Assembly: GCF_003332275.1 (NCBI RefSeq)
Contig: NZ_QOVA01000002.1
Span: 248,001 to 312,000 of the forward strand
DNA length: 64,000 bases
Direction of reading: 5' to 3'
Source: Edaphovirga cremea
Lineage (GTDB): Bacteria; Pseudomonadota; Gammaproteobacteria; Enterobacterales; Enterobacteriaceae
The notes under the pieces are model-generated. The model was not told the DNA's origin. It saw nothing but the letters and a program-made list of their open reading frames with translations, and did no database searches. This document shows positions 62,711 to 64,000 of this stretch, in pieces (position 1 is the first letter of the stretch; each line of letters starts with the position of its first letter). Made by a program: the position numbers and the translations under genes.

Positions 62711-64000
62711 ATGCCTAATTTTTTCAGGGATTCGAATGGTGCTCTGAATCTAGCCGCGCAAAAGTTAGTGCCCAACCAAGGCTTTCGTGCGGGTCAACTC
62801 GGTGCCCTGCATGCTGCAATGGCGCATTACTCGGTCTATGCCGATCCGGCGATAATCTGCCTTCCTACTGGGTATGGTAAGACATCTGTAATGATGGCAC
62901 TGCCGTTTCTGGTTCAGTCAAAACGAGTGCTCGTTGTTGAGCCGTCTAATGCGCTACGCAAGCAGGTATCATCGCACTTTGCGGAGCTTTCTACCCTAAA
63001 GCGTATTGGTGCTATTCCGGCGGATCTTGCTAACCCATCGGTGCTCCGACATGAAGGGAGACCTCAATCGGAGGAAGATTGGCAGTTCTTAGAGAGCCAC
63101 GATGTTGTGGTTTCGACGCCAAGTAGTTCATCACCAGCGGTTGCACTTGGCGCCTCGCCAGACTTGTTCGATTTGATCGTATTTGATGAAGCCCATCACG
63201 CTCCTGCGAATACATGGGCTGCGTACTTAGAGCACTACACGAAAGCTCGGTTCGTATTTCTGACCGCAACGCCCTTTCGCCGCGATGGCCAAGTAATTCC
63301 AGGGAAGTTGGTCTACCGCTACCCGGTAATGAAGGCCGTAGATGAAGGGGCGTTTCATCCCGTCGCTTTCCGAGCTGCGCCTATTCAAAACACGGTTGAT
63401 GATCATCACATTGACCAGGTTATTGCAGAGACGGCTGTAAAACAACTGCATCAGGACTTAGCTGCAGGGCATGATCATCGCCTCTTTGTGAGGGCAGCAA
63501 CGATCAATGCAGCCAGGGCTTTGGTTCCAATCTATCAAGCGCTTGGGGTCAACGTTGAAGCGGTGGATAGTAAGATCACGAAGCGTACCCAGGATCGCTG
63601 CGAGCAGCGTTTGGTCAGTGGGGAGCTGCAGGGGATCGTGTGTGTGGATATGTTCGGGGAGGGGTACGACTTTCCGAAACTGAAGGTGGCCGCATTACAC
63701 ACTCCACATCGTTCATTGGTACCGACAATTCAGTTCATTGGGCGTTTCGCAAGGGTGGATAAGGCAACCGGCCAGGCGACATTGATTGCGCCGCTCCCAA
63801 GAGTTCTGGAGGCGCCTAGCGCTCTTCTGAAGGAGGGGGTAGATCTTGCGAGTATGATAGATGCTGCAGCTCAAGCAGAGATGGCAGGCGATGCTGCTGA
63901 GTTAGAAATGGTTGAGCGGCTCAGACTGCGGCGAGTTGCTGAGTCAAACTACGATGCAGTGTCCCCTTTAGCAATTGAGCTCTATGCGCACGTCTGCGTG
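62711..64000 (+). CDS. SF2 DEAD/DEAH-type helicase, cut by the window end
   Basis: The first 430 residues of a superfamily 2 helicase that continues past the right edge. The start is ATG 62711 behind GAGGGG. Motifs in order: QGFRAGQLGALHAAM (Q-motif-like, about 24-38), Walker A CLPTGYGKTSVM near 54, motif Ia VVEPSNALRKQ, motif II FDEAHHAPANTW near 159, motif III LTATPFRRDG, motif V-like MFGEGYDFPKL near 318 and motif VI QFIGRFARVD near 345. The layout (DEAH with HH, FGEGYDFP) recalls ResIII-type helicases of restriction and other defence systems. The missing C-terminal part decides the system. Confidence 0.85.
   Translation, partial: MPNFFRDSNGALNLAAQKLVPNQGFRAGQLGALHAAMAHYSVYADPAIICLPTGYGKTSVMMALPFLVQSKRVLVVEPSNALRKQVSSHFAELSTLKRIGAIPADLANPSVLRHEGRPQSEEDWQFLESHDVVVSTPSSSSPAVALGASPDLFDLIVFDEAHHAPANTWAAYLEHYTKARFVFLTATPFRRDGQVIPGKLVYRYPVMKAVDEGAFHPVAFRAAPIQNTVDDHHIDQVIAETAVKQLHQDLAAGHDHRLFVRAATINAARALVPIYQALGVNVEAVDSKITKRTQDRCEQRLVSGELQGIVCVDMFGEGYDFPKLKVAALHTPHRSLVPTIQFIGRFARVDKATGQATLIAPLPRVLEAPSALLKEGVDLASMIDAAAQAEMAGDAAELEMVERLRLRRVAESNYDAVSPLAIELYAHVCV

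Noticed and set aside
1-64000. CRISPR array
   Set aside because: No run of regularly spaced identical repeats of 23-37 bp was seen; the 16-bp array at 46917 is far too short in period and has no spacers.

Overview
The window comes from the chromosome of a member of the Enterobacterales. The left 14.6 kb is conserved enterobacterial core: a PdeR (YciR/Gmr)-type cyclic-di-GMP enzyme, periplasmic beta-glucosidase BglX, and the complete yfaA-yfaT-yfaS-yfaQ-yfaP operon for a thioester-less bacterial alpha-2-macroglobulin and its periplasmic partners. A Serratia/Yersinia/Rahnella-like host is plausible, but the genus cannot be fixed from the sequence alone.

From 14.68 kb onward the window reads as accessory DNA. 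Two direct copies of the 3' half of a CAU-anticodon tRNA-Ile2 gene (14684-14730 and 16142-16188) mark attachment sites. Each precedes a copy of an integrase-fic-antitoxin module. The first integrase is only a frameshifted 3' stub; the second is intact. The second copy leads into a small satellite-like element: two unrecognised AT-rich genes, an AlpA-like regulator, a serine-recombinase-like protein without its catalytic serine, a cluster of inverted repeats, and an inovirus Gp2/YfjJ-type HUH protein. It ends against two neighbouring insertion sequences (IS3 and IS256 families). No intact tRNA-Ile2 is seen, so the other end of the island probably lies outside the window.

From 25.5 to 36 kb there is a defence-type cluster: a BRO-N gene, an 888-residue helical-repeat protein, a Gabija pair (gajA has one in-frame TGA at codon 20; gajB looks intact), and a TrlF-like protein joining a PHP phosphoesterase to an SMC-like ATPase. 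An IS110-family element, a cupin gene bracketed by repeats, a DUF6678-like gene and an IS3 fragment follow to 39.3 kb.

From 39.5 to 52.6 kb lies a GC-richer, coherent cluster. A minus-strand operon encodes a YcaC-like hydrolase, two XapX membrane proteins, a lone receiver and a 1,869-residue kinase-AAA-GAF-PAS-histidine kinase whose Ser/Thr-kinase domain looks inactive. A divergent plus-strand operon encodes a YtcJ-like amidohydrolase, a DoxX protein, an MFS exporter and an alpha/beta hydrolase. A FixJ-type regulator closes the cluster. Between the two operons are four tandem repeats with an exact 16-bp period, the best candidate operator in the window. My inference is sensing and detoxification or catabolism of an amide- or ester-type compound.

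From 53 to 64 kb defence-type DNA returns: a 1,635-residue Mrr-nuclease/NACHT STAND protein, an IS1182-family element, a 159-bp MITE with the same 16-bp terminal repeats, several small unknown genes, and an SF2 helicase that runs off the right edge.
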